In this document: one piece after another, positions 55,091 to 64,000 of the stretch
Numbering within the stretch: position 1 is the first letter of the stretch
Layout: each line of letters opens with the position of its first letter
Assembly: GCF_032884065.1 (NCBI RefSeq)
Contig: NC_088879.1
Location: forward strand, 23,732,038-23,796,037
Length of the DNA: 64,000 nt
Direction of reading: 5' to 3'
DNA from: Artemia franciscana
Taxonomy: Eukaryota > Arthropoda > Branchiopoda > Anostraca > Artemiidae
Notes under the pieces: model-generated
The model's database searches: none
Seen by the model: only the letters and a program-made list of their open reading frames with translations
Told to the model about the DNA's origin: nothing
Position numbers and translations under genes: made by a program

Positions 55091-55279
55091 TAGAGAGCCA
55101 GTAGCTTTTGAATGAGCCATGAAAAATCTGTCCGGTGGTAGCCTGCAAGCAATGACAAAAACAAGAGCTAAGAGCTCATATGGCATTTGTGACGAGGCAA
55201 GAAGAGCTAAGAGCCAAGAGATCATATGGTATGAGCTCTAGCAAAATTCTATGAATCAATAGATTGATTTAAAAGGAAA

Positions 55280-57160
55280 ATAAGAGGCTTAATGCCGGTC
55301 AGGATTTAAAATAAGAGCTCTGAGTTACGATGTCCTTCTAAATATCAAAATTCATTAAGATCCGATCACCCACTCGTATGTTATAAATACCTAATTTTTT
55401 CTAATTTTTCCTCTCCCGTTAGCCCCCCAGATGGTCGAATCTGGGAAAACGACTTTATCAAGTCAATTTGTGCAGCTCCCTGACACGCCTACCAATTTTC
55501 ATCGTCCTAGCACGTCCAGAAGCACCAAACTCGCCAAATCAATGAACCCCTCCCCCCAACTCCCCCAAAGAGAACGAATCCAGTACGGTTCCGTCAATCA
55601 CGTATCAAGGACATTTGCTTATTCTATCCACCAAGCTTCACCCCGATTCCTCCACTCCAAGTGTTTACCAAGATTTACCCCTCCAACTCCCCCCAATGTC
55701 AAAAGATCTGGTCGGGATTTGAAATAAGAGCTCTGAGACATGAATTCCTTCTAAATATCAAATTTCATTAAAATCCGATCACCTATTCGTAAAATAAAAA
55801 TACCCCAATTTTCACGTTTTCCAAGAATTCCGGTTTCCCCCTCCAACTCCCCCCGATGTCACAGGATCTGGTCGGAATTTAAAAATAGAGCTTTAAACCA
55901 CAAGATCCTTCTAAATATCAAATTTCATTCAGATCTGGTCACCCTTTCGTAAGTTACAAATACCTCAATTTTCAAAATTTGAAAATTTTGAAAATTGACC
56001 CCTCCAACTCCACCAAAGAGAGCAGATCCGGTCCGATTACGTCAGTCACGTGTCTTAGACAGGTTTTTATTCTTCCCATCTAGTTTCATCCTGATCTCAC
56101 TACTTTAAGTATTTTCTAAGATTTCCAGTTCCCTTCAACTGCCCCCCCCCCCAATTACGCTGGATCCGGTTGAGATTTAAAATAAGAGATCTGAGTCACG
56201 AGGTCCTTCTAAATATGAAGTTTCATGAAGATCCGATCACTCCTTCGTAAGTTAAAATACGTCATTTTTTCTAATTTTTCATAATTAACTCCCCCCCCCC
56301 AAATTTCATTGAGATCCGATAACCCATTCGTAAGTTAAAAATACCTCATTTTTTAAAAAAAAATCAGGATTAACCCTCCCCCCCAACCACCCCAAAGAGA
56401 GCAGATCCGTTCCGGTTATGCCAATCATGTATCTAGGACTAATGCTTATTTTTCCCACCAAGTTTCATCCCGATCCCTCCACTCTAAGCGTTTCCCATGA
56501 TTTTAGGTTCCCCCACCCCAAACTCCCCCAATGTCACCACATCTGGTCGGGATTTAAAATAAGAGCTCTTAGACACGATATCCTTCTAAATATCAAATTT
56601 CATTGAGGTCCGATCACCCGTTCGTAAGTTAAAAATACCTCATTTTTCTAATTTTTCAGAATTAACCCCCCCCAACTAACCCAAAGAGAGCGGATCCATT
56701 ACGGTTGTGTCATCATGTATCTAGAACTTTTTCTTATTTTTCCCACCAAGTTTCATCCCAATCCCTCCCCTCTACGTGTTTTCCAAGATTTTGGTTTCCC
56801 CTCCCCACTCCCCCCCCCCAGTGTCAACAGATCCGGTCAGGATTTAAAATTACAGCTCTGAGACACGATATCCTTCCAAACATCAAATTTCATTGAGATC
56901 TGATCAACCGTTCGTAAGTTAAAAATACTTCAATTTTTCTTTTTTTTTCCGAATTAACGGGCCCCCCACTCCCCCCTAGATGGTCAAATCGGGAAAACGA
57001 CTATTTCTAATTTAATCTGGTCCGGTCCCTGATACGCCTGCCAAATTTCATCGTCCTAGCTTACCTGGAAGAGCCTAAAGTAGCAAAACCGGGACCGACA
57101 GACCAACAGAATTTGCGATTGCTATATGTCACTTGGTTAATACCAAGTGCCATAAAAAAG
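55280..57160 (+). repeat. Repetitive retroelement tail with terminal hairpin, second copy
   Basis: About six diverged copies of a block of about 270 bases. Landmarks are 'cggtcaggatttaaaataagagctctgag', 'cttctaaatatcaaatttcattaagatccgatca', 'ttcgtaagttaaaaatacctca' and 'cccaaagagagcggatcc'. The end repeats that at 16.1 kb: AATTTGCGATTGCTATATG, the stem CACTTGGT-taat-ACCAAGTG, and CCATAAAAA. No RT-coding sequence precedes it, so it is 5'-truncated. Confidence 0.88.
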
Positions 57161-58585
57161 TAGATATAGATAACGAAATGCACTCTAACAATGCAGATAA
57201 GTAATTTTTCTCGCTTTTAGATTAAGGACCACAATCCCCCCCCCCAATTGAGAGTTTTAAACCATGATAAACAGATATGATATGATATCTTAGAATTTAC
57301 ATTCACTGGTATTTTGATCCTATTTCATCAAACGTTCATGTTTCGTGGAACAAAATGGCAGAACATACCCCTTTGGTGTGGTTTGGCAAGAAAGAGGGAG
57401 AGCGTTCCAAAAATCTTGTTTAATGTTTAAGAGCATAAAAAACGATGGTCAACCATAGAATATTCATTCTCCGGCATTTTAAACATCTTTGGGCAAACAT
57501 TGTTTTTGACCAAATCTTTTTTTGCCTCTTTTGTTACTTAGTTTTGTTACTTTTCTAAAAGTTTAAGCATAATGCGCATTTTCAGTCAACTACCTATTGA
57601 TATCTAACTATTTATCATACAAGTACAGTTTTATGAAGTAAAATGCGCACCACGTTTAAATTTTAAGGAAAATTTGAGTAAAGGAGTCCACAATATTTAA
57701 AATATTCCGAAAATTTTTAAGTACGTATATCAAGAATTATTATTATGAAGTATTCATTTATCTCTTTTTGGTCTTAAATTGTGTAAATTGTGCCTATTTA
57801 GTTCTTCAATGTATATTATGTTTTAAAACCACAAAATATTAAACCCTTTCAACCAAGAAATATTTACAGGAAACATGAAAAGAAAACCATTGTGTGAATC
57901 TGGGCAGGACATCGAACCTTTTATTAGGCAGAGCTGAGACGACCCTAAAATCACAAGAAGGACAATTCTCCCAAACACTGATTGTCCCTCCGTTACTCTT
58001 CTTCAATTCTAGCGTTTATAGACCACAACACTTAAAAAGAGGACAAAGAATCTTTTCCTTTTTAATTTTCATTAATCTCTAGTAGGATATTCTACTTGTG
58101 AATGCTGAATCTGAAATTACTTTTCATTTCTTAAACATCAATTCATGCTAAGAAACAACGCAGATACATCCAGAGGCGAGATAAGGAATTTGTTTCGGTT
58201 TGTATGATGAAATCTTTGTTTTCTAAGTCATCTCTGCTCCCACTTGAAAATAGCTTAAAGGCAAGAATGTTTATCCAAAGACTTTTACCGTCAGTTGATT
58301 ACTGTCATTAAATTGTGACTAAATTGTAGAATAATTAAGTGTTTTTGAGATTCAAATCTATCAGAATATTAAAATGTTAGGTAAGGTAAAGCTGTTACAA
58401 ATTTTGAGCCAAATCGGATGAGAGGAAGGGGTCAAAATAAGCATCTCAAATTTTGGCCACCAACAGACAGATATAGAAAGCAAGTTGAGTAAAACGCAGT
58501 AAAATACCTAAAATCATCACATTCTTCAATGGCTTCAATTCATGGATCTAAAATAGCATTAGTGTAGGTTTGTTTAAGGTAATAC
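57161..58585. other. Non-coding intronic stretch
   Basis: AT-rich. No gene, structured RNA or repeat that I could support. The open frame at 57894-58082 has no motif. Confidence 0.5.
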
Positions 58586-58714
58586 CTGTTCAAGAATTTC
58601 AGGTTTCTCCGGTTGAGACGGTTTTTCTAAACGTAATGGCGGCCTGGGAAGCGACGATCCATGAAACCATCCACTAACAGACAGTCTTACCTTTTCTGAT
58701 AGGACTTCACTTAC
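58586..58714 (-). CDS. OGFOD1: OGFOD1-like prolyl 3-hydroxylase, catalytic-domain exon
   Basis: After TTCTCTTTTTAG the exon reads, in phase 0, [20 protein letters not shown], then [20 protein letters not shown] and LEQ, ending at a GTATTA donor in phase 0. The family has 'HQVSEVLSxxxxRLSISGWFHGxxxxRPP' here. The Arg of RLSVSGW is the residue expected to bind the 2-oxoglutarate carboxylate. It should follow directly after the HQ that ends the exon at 61045; an additional exon lies between them. Confidence 0.93.
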
Positions 58715-60666
58715 CTAAAAAGAGAGAACCACAGAAGCTCATTTTAAAGCCATAAACCAAACAGTTGATGTGACTAAGTTGAACAGTTGATAGTTGATTT
58801 AATTATTGACAACCACACAACATACAATTTTCAAACAACTTGTCCAGCAATTTCAATCCCAAAATACCAGGATAATTTTTCAAATCATATAAAATTGTCT
58901 ACCAGAATTTTTAATGTGTTTATTAAAAACTGCGAAATTCGAAGTACAAAACTGAAAAAATATTTAAAAAACCGTCTTACCAGCAAATTAGCTTATACTA
59001 TAAAAGCCCTGTTTCATCCCGAATAACAAAGCAACTGCTCGAAGAGCCAGAAGCCTTTTTTACCTCTTTTATTTTAATATATTTGCACATTTCTCACTGA
59101 CTTTCTATTCTGTATTTGTATAATTTTTACATAATTTCGCAGTTATTCGTTGTATTTTTAAATTCCCTAATGATTTTAACTGTTGCTTTTGAGCCGTTCA
59201 CATTTTTTAACTTTTTTTTTACGCGAGATGCAAAGGTCGGCACTTTTTACTTGTGATTGTCCTTTTAAAAATTAAACCTTAAATTAATCTTACCCTATGT
59301 AGAATAACGTGATCAAAAATTAATACGACCGATGCAATAGGCGTAACATGGCATATATTTTTCCTCTATAAAACTTAATAACGTTTTTTAGGTTGCGTTT
59401 TAGAATGAAATTATTCTCAATAACAAAAATGAATCGCCTTTTATTATTTGAGTCACAAACTTCGGATAATAAAACAATTTTGTCAATTCTTTGTGACATA
59501 AGTACAGAAAGGATTAGATGGTTAATATTTCTTGATGAAGATAAAATTGGTTGAGCTTGTAGTTCGGAGCCATTTTAGGATGAAGGTAATAACAGATGAT
59601 TATTGGAACGAACTTTTGGAACGCACCTCTGGCCTTTGTGGTATATTCTTTTCTTCCACCATCCAGTATTTCATCAAATTACATAGCTCGCTTTGTCAAC
59701 CTTTCCATTGTAATAAAAATAAATGAAGAAACAATAATGTTTCAGACTTTTTCACCAAGATTTTTAACCATGTTTTGTTTTCGTTTCCCATTTTTTATAG
59801 AGTTTTCTCTAATCTTTTCATGTTATTTTTAGTATGTCTCAACTGTTTAGCTGAAACATTCGATGTGAAGCTGAAACATTCGGACTTTATTAGTTTATAT
59901 ACATTTTTTTTTCACTTTTCCACTGTCTCATACCCGTTGTAATGTTTTCATTTCGCTTTGATTATTCACTATCATTAGATCAAAAATATAAGCTTGAACT
60001 ATTTTACGGTAAGCAATGGCAAAATAAAGATAAAAAATTAATGGTAAAACATTCATAAGTAAAACTGGTAAAAGGGTTTGAAGCTAGTAGCGATAGTATC
60101 CAAAAAATGTAGTAATTTATAACTTAGCATTTTGCAGTAATAAAATCAGATGCCGTAGAAATTTAAAGCTTTAAAATACTAATGTTCATATTGCATCAAA
60201 TCCTTTTTTACAATGGATTTAAAAAACGCTTACCCCAAAGTAAGATGATCAACTTTGCAAGGCTTCTAGAACCCGATCGCTCGAAACTATATCAACGGTT
60301 TATAATAACCATTCATTTAATATAGACGTTAGAAATGTATAAGAACGAACAGTACAAAAACAGTATAGCCTCTGAAAATGCAATATTACGTTAATAGTTA
60401 TTCGGTAGTTCTCAACGGATTTGGAATCTCAGAATTAATGTTTAAAAGTATTTCTCTCCATGTTAGCTTTCCTGCAGAGAATGGCAAAACATGACACATT
60501 CCTGAGGCATAATCTCGTTTGGTTGCTTAAAACTGGCACTAGATCCTAAGATTTCCCTTCGCATTAGCCTTCTCACAATATTTTAATGCAATTGATTCGA
60601 TATACAATCATCACTGGAGAAAATAGGCAAAAAATGGTTCTTGACCACTCCAAAATTTGAACTAAC
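58715..60666 (-). other. OGFOD1 intron between extra exon and catalytic exon
   Basis: AT-rich, 1.95 kb, no nested gene or clear repeat. Short open frames (58787-59026 and 59532-59832) have no recognisable motif. Confidence 0.6.
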
Positions 60667-60774
60667 CTGCTTATATAAACGATTTCTAGTTTTTGGTAGA
60701 TATTTTGAAAGCGTAGTGAGGTTCATAAACTTAAAATCATCCAAAGAAACAGGTTCTTTTGATATGTAAAATGC
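60667..60774 (-). CDS. OGFOD1: Extra (cassette?) exon in OGFOD1-like gene
   Basis: Minus strand: TTTTCTGTTTCTCAG acceptor, then exactly 108 bases without stop, then CAG with GTTAGT donor. In phase 0 it reads AFYISKEPVSLDDFKFMNLT, then TLSKYLPKTRNRLYKQ (36 residues). Both neighbours are phase 0 at these borders, so it can be included or skipped without frame change. It has no counterpart in the family members I know, where HQ and VSEV are adjacent. If included it would insert a basic loop right after the distal iron-binding His, in the active site. An alternative reading is a chance exon-like sequence, but borders, phase and length all fit. Confidence 0.55.
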
Positions 60775-61044
60775 CTGAGAAACAGAAAATCCAGGTTATT
60801 TTGTTCCACTTTCAGAGCGGAGCGGTTTCTCCAAACAATTTTAATCTTAGGCGACGTCCTCTGTCCCCCTTCCTTTGTGCATTTGAGTATATAAATGACC
60901 ATATAATTTCTTCATATTTAGATTTATAAAGATCAAACCTCTTTCTTCACACCCTGTGCTCATCATTCTGCCCGATAACGGTTGCTACTACATTCTCTAA
61001 TTTTTTTTTCGACGTGCTTTTCATTTGCTACTAAAGAAACTTAC
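60775..61044 (-). other. OGFOD1 intron (270 bp)
   Basis: GTAAGT donor at 61044-61039 and a pyrimidine-rich acceptor at 60775. No other feature. Confidence 0.7.
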
Positions 61045-61136
61045 TTGATGGTATGAAATGGGTGTTACTTCAAACAGAACTAAGGTGTTCTTCTTTGGTA
61101 TGATTCTCTTTGCAATTTTAACTGGATCTCCGTGTT
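61045..61136 (-). CDS. OGFOD1: OGFOD1-like prolyl 3-hydroxylase, distal-His exon
   Basis: The first exon of the gene inside the window. After GTTATAG the exon starts with two bases of a split codon. It reads HGDPVKIAKRIIPKKNTLVL, then FEVTPISYHQ, and ends at a GTAAGT donor in phase 0. The family has 'xPxxIxxxLxPxxNxLVxFEVxPxSFHQ'. The final His is the distal iron ligand of the dioxygenase. The upstream exons with the HxD iron ligands and the N-terminus are not in the window; the sequence from 61176 to 64000 is Helitron. Confidence 0.92.
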
Positions 61137-61175
61137 CTATAACATAAAATAATATTGATTACTCAATCTGGACAA

Positions 61176-61400
61176 TTGTAGTTGTGTCCCTGTGTACCAC
61201 CTATGAATATAGATAGATTTATATATGTGTTTTGAACTACGTAAAACTTGCGAATATACAGCATTCTTGGCTTTCACATTGTCTGTGCATATACAAAGCC
61301 TTATGTGCTAATAATGACGTCATATGCAAACGCTCTTTTTACAAACAAACAAACATGCATACACACAACTCGTTTTTATATAGATAGATAGATAGATAGA
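61176..61400 (-). mobile_element. Short Helitron unit, 3'-truncated, nested after the large Helitron
   Basis: On the minus strand it starts TC at 61400 within (TCTA)n and continues TATATAAAAACGAGTTGTG, TTTGTTTG repeats and AAACACATATATAAATC. It breaks off after ACACAGGGACACAACTACAA at about 61176, before the GC-rich hairpins. It is the same unit as 42395-42735. Its 3' end has been lost. Confidence 0.75.
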
Positions 61401-61411
61401 TACAATACAAA

Positions 61412-62937
61412 TTAACTGCGTAAAACTTGCGAATATACAACATTCTTCGCTGTCCAATTGTCGCTGCATATAAATAGATTGTCAGGTTTACCGACCCTCG
61501 AACATGCAACGTCCAATTGTCCATGGGAAAAACAATCAGTATTAAGATCTATACCACATTTTTCTAATGATTGACTTTGAGCTTTGTTGAAGGTGATTGC
61601 AAATGCTAATCGAATTGGGAATTGCAATCTTTTAAATTGAAAAGGCAGATCCGTTGGAATCATGGGAATGCGAGGAATAAGAACAGCCTCACCCTCAAAA
61701 GGCATTGTCAAGATTGTGGCCTCTATTACGTTTTCTATTGTTTTTTTTTTACGGCAAGTCGCGTGCCATTGCAAAGCTTTGGTGGGTTGATATTTCTTAA
61801 CAGTATTATTGGTACGCCTATTTTTAGTTGTAGCACGTGTGCTGGAAACCCTGAAAGATCCACGGAATTTAAAAATTCAGGTGGATAATTAACCGCCTCA
61901 TTTGGTTCCAAAACTGTGTCGACTGACTTGTAAAGGACTGCCTGGTCTCGAATCTTGGTCAAAACAATATTGTTGATTTCGTGGACGTCTATATTTTTGG
62001 GTGCAAGAATCGCTCTTTCACTAAGCCATTTATTATTTTTATAATTGTTTAGAATATTCGGAAATACTTTTTCAATCAATTCATTTTTGGACGTCACTAA
62101 ATTACAGAATTCAGCAGATAGTTGTATACGTCCTGAATTTGAGTCTACTGGGAGCTTTCCGTTTCCAATTGCCAGCAATTGATCTGAAAATGTATGACCA
62201 GAGTCATCGTTTTGCAATCGGACACGCATATTTGTAGTTAATTTTAATGTTTTTACGTGTGCCCATAAATTAGAATTTTTCAGGCAAGCATTCATTTCGT
62301 CTGCAGGGGTTAATCTAGGTATTATAGGTAATGTTTGCCTGAAATTTCCCGCAAGTAATATTAATGTGCTGCCAAAGGGTTTCGAATTCCCTCGCAAATC
62401 TTTCAAACATTGATCCAGAGCCTCGAGCGATTTTTTGTGTGCCATTGTGCACTCGTCCCAAATAATAAGTTTGCATTGCTGCAATACTTTACCCATCCCA
62501 GATGATTTGGAAATATTGCACGTGGGAGTTTCTGTAGAATGCAAATTCAGAGGCAATTTCAAAGCGGAATGAGCAGTTCTTCCACCAGGCAGCAACGTTG
62601 CGGATATTCCGGACGACGCAATTGTTAACGCTATATCATTTTTTGATCGAATTGATGCCAGAATCAGTTTTATCACAAACGTTTTACCAGTACCTCCTGG
62701 CGCATCCAAAAAGAAAATTTCTCCAACGTTGTTATCGACACAATGCATTATCGTATCATAAATGTATTTTTGTTCCGACGTTAACTTGGAAATGTTATTT
62801 TGTACATACGACAATAGATCACTCGTACTGTAACTTTGTTCACGATCCAATTCTACACATGTCGAAACAGCAGCGGTACGATTAGGTGAAGGCATTCCCA
62901 AATCCTGAAGAGGTTTGTTTGCCATACATACGCACAA
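61412..62937 (-). pseudogene. Helitron PIF1-like helicase, one homopolymer frameshift
   Basis: Superfamily 1 DNA helicase that unwinds the element during rolling-circle transposition. A 400-residue frame (62937-61735) carries Walker A GGTGKT at residues 81-86, Walker B IIWDECTM at 158-165, and GNFRQTLPI near 197, where PIF1 relatives have GDFRQ, so the Asp is replaced by Asn. At the T-run 61741-61750 (ten bases) the frame shifts. It continues from 61774 in another frame with LAFAITFNKAQSQS and LDVACSRVGK, closing VVYSQVLRS at 61412. Copies at 41.7 and 42.2 kb have eight and nine bases in the run. No other stop interrupts it. Confidence 0.92.
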
Positions 62938-63068
62938 ATCTTCTATAATAACTATGTTATAAATTTTAAGTGTAGTTATAAATTTCTGATGTAAAATCAG
63001 GTCACATCTGACGTCTCTGACCGTTTCCGATGGAGTATATCAGCGGACATTTTTGATTTATATTTTTC

Positions 63069-63302
63069 TCATAACTCTGTAGGAGCTGATGGAGAGCAAG
63101 TTGTTAGTATGATGCCAAACAATGCACGAATTTGACTTGGAGTTGACGTTTCGCACGCGTCATTGATGCAGTTATCCCAGTGTTGGTCATTCTCCAATAA
63201 ATTCAGAGCTTGGCATGCACTACGGTAAGTGTCATGTATAGTACCGTTTACAGTTCTCAAATACTCAAAGGACGTCGGACCGGGTACATTCACCAAAAGC
63301 AA
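63069..63302 (-). pseudogene. Helitron protein, linker between Rep and helicase
   Basis: The frame reads LLVNVPGPTSFEYLRTVNGT, then ACQALNLLENDQHWDNCIND and IRALFGIILTTCSPS. The 'LLxxVxGPxSFxxLRTVxG' and 'AxxxLGLLExDxxW' pattern is typical of the segment before the helicase in Helitron proteins. It is separated by frame breaks from both neighbours. The Rep side continues at 63310-63428 with TIGRLYTVHPNQHECFFLRL-like text. Confidence 0.88.
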
Positions 63303-63428
63303 GCGTAGAAAGAAGCATTCATGTTGATTGGGGTGAACGGTGTAGAGTCTTCCTATCGTGGTATCTTTGAAGATGGTAGGTTGGCCGTCGACTGACTTAC
63401 CCTGTTTTCGACGTTCAAATACTTTTCA

Positions 63429-63978
63429 TTAAATAAAATCATTTTTGCATAGCGAAAAGAAAGCAGTTAACTTCGTATCAGGTGGATTCAGGGCTCTTTG
63501 TTGCACGTTGGATTTCGAAAAATAAACACGTTGACCATTCTGTAAATGTACCGCTAAGTGAACAACAGCTGGACTACGTTCATGTATCGGAAATGAAATT
63601 ATTCGCCAAACAGCTTCATTACTGCTTATGTATCTTCCAGCCTGATATTGTACGATTTCGTCGATATCTTTGATTTCAGACTGGAAGCCAAAAACTGCCA
63701 TGTCACTGCCTTTGTTGCCGTATTTACATATGTATTTGATTGCCTTTACGGAGTTACAGTATTCAACGTTTATGTGTGCATTAAATGTTTTGATAATAAT
63801 ATGGAACAACCCACTGGTTATCTACTTCGATGGTGGTACCGTTACGCTTCTTTATTTTTGCTGTTTTACCGCCATCTTCAGTAGATCTTCTTCTATATTG
63901 TGGGTAACCATCATTGCCAGTAATTGTGTTGGATACTAAAAGTCGAGGATATTGCTTCGTGCACCTTCCTTTGGCCAT
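63429..63978 (-). pseudogene. Helitron Rep domain, C-terminal part with Tyr pair
   Basis: HUH-type rolling-circle nuclease. Segment 63978-63781 reads CTKQYPRLLVSNTITGNDGY, PQYRRRS and VDNQWVVPYYYQ. After a one-base shift near 63800, segment 63809-63429 reads FNAHINVEYCNSVKAIKYIC and KYGNKGSD. It carries the catalytic Tyr pair in KYICKYGNKG (residues 26 and 30 of that frame), then GRYISSNEAVWRI, FPIHERSPAVVHLAVHLQNG and a downstream stop. The His-rich HUH motif lies beyond the window. Confidence 0.9.
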
Positions 63979-64000
63979 GCATGGTGAATTTTCGTTCAGT

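Larger units (their letters stand above)
44148..58585 (-). other. OGFOD1 intron (14.4 kb)
   Basis: Phase-0 intron between the exons at 58586-58714 and 43718-44147. It hosts the Polinton remnant, several foldback and dispersed repeats, a non-LTR fragment and a long retroelement tail. Confidence 0.85.
61401..64000 (-). mobile_element. Large Helitron with Rep and helicase, runs off window
   Basis: Minus strand. From 63978 downwards it encodes the end of a Rep (rolling-circle initiator) domain, a linker and a PIF1-family helicase, in that order, as in an autonomous Helitron protein. Frame breaks at about 63805, 63430-63300, 63060-62940 and 61741-61750 show it is a decayed copy. The 5' end lies beyond 64000. 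Confidence 0.9.

Overview
This is a eukaryotic, AT-rich, intron-rich window that is mostly transposable-element debris. The two host genes have arthropod-like structure: short exons with GT/AG borders and introns up to about 14 kb. The Helitron, hAT, non-LTR and Polinton families also fit an arthropod. A crustacean is my best guess, from the repeat style and the element mix, but no feature here proves the species. Two runs of exactly 100 N (2307-2406 and 16635-16734) are scaffold gaps.

Host genes. (1) The largest gene is on the minus strand between 61136 and 28945. It is the C-terminal part of an OGFOD1/Tpa1-type prolyl 3-hydroxylase (2-oxoglutarate/Fe(II) dioxygenase acting on ribosomal protein S23). 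Five exons reconstruct the family in order with compatible splice phases. Its 5' exons lie beyond 64000. A sixth, extra phase-0 exon (60667-60774) would insert 36 residues just after the distal iron-binding His. The second-last exon ends in an in-frame TAG where the family has Glu. (2) On the plus strand, two exons (18536-18782 and 20168-20311) encode the C-terminal end of a divergent actin-related protein.

Layout. 0.15-2.3 kb: broken non-LTR retrotransposon (endonuclease and reverse transcriptase) ending at a gap. 2.5-14 kb: AT-rich sequence with old repeat copies and several inverted repeats. 14.0-16.2 kb: C-terminal end of a second non-LTR element and its long repetitive 3' tail, ending in a hairpin. 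16.4-17.3 kb: duplicated repeats. 18.5-20.3 kb: actin-related gene with a TTAA-flanked MITE in its intron. 20.9-21.2 kb: tRNA-derived SINE. 22.1-24.5 kb: broken transposon-derived gene in two opposed pieces. 25.8-28.5 kb: decayed ZMYM1-like hAT transposase carrying an 89-T run. 28.9-61.1 kb: OGFOD1 gene. Its introns hold a 1.49-kb tandem duplication (31.1-34.1 kb), a Helitron array set in AT microsatellites (37.4-42.8 kb), a degenerate Polinton/Maverick remnant (about 44.2-49.0 kb), several copies of one foldback repeat family (49-55 kb), a third non-LTR fragment (53.1-54.2 kb) and a second copy of the repetitive 3' tail (55.3-57.2 kb). 61.2-64.0 kb: a large Helitron on the minus strand with Rep and PIF1-like helicase, running off the window.

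The most interesting observations are the extra OGFOD1 exon, the exon-end nonsense codon, the Polinton capsid module with neighbouring orphan ORFs, and the Helitron array with duplicated 3' terminators. All element genes seen here carry breaks; none looks intact and autonomous in this window.
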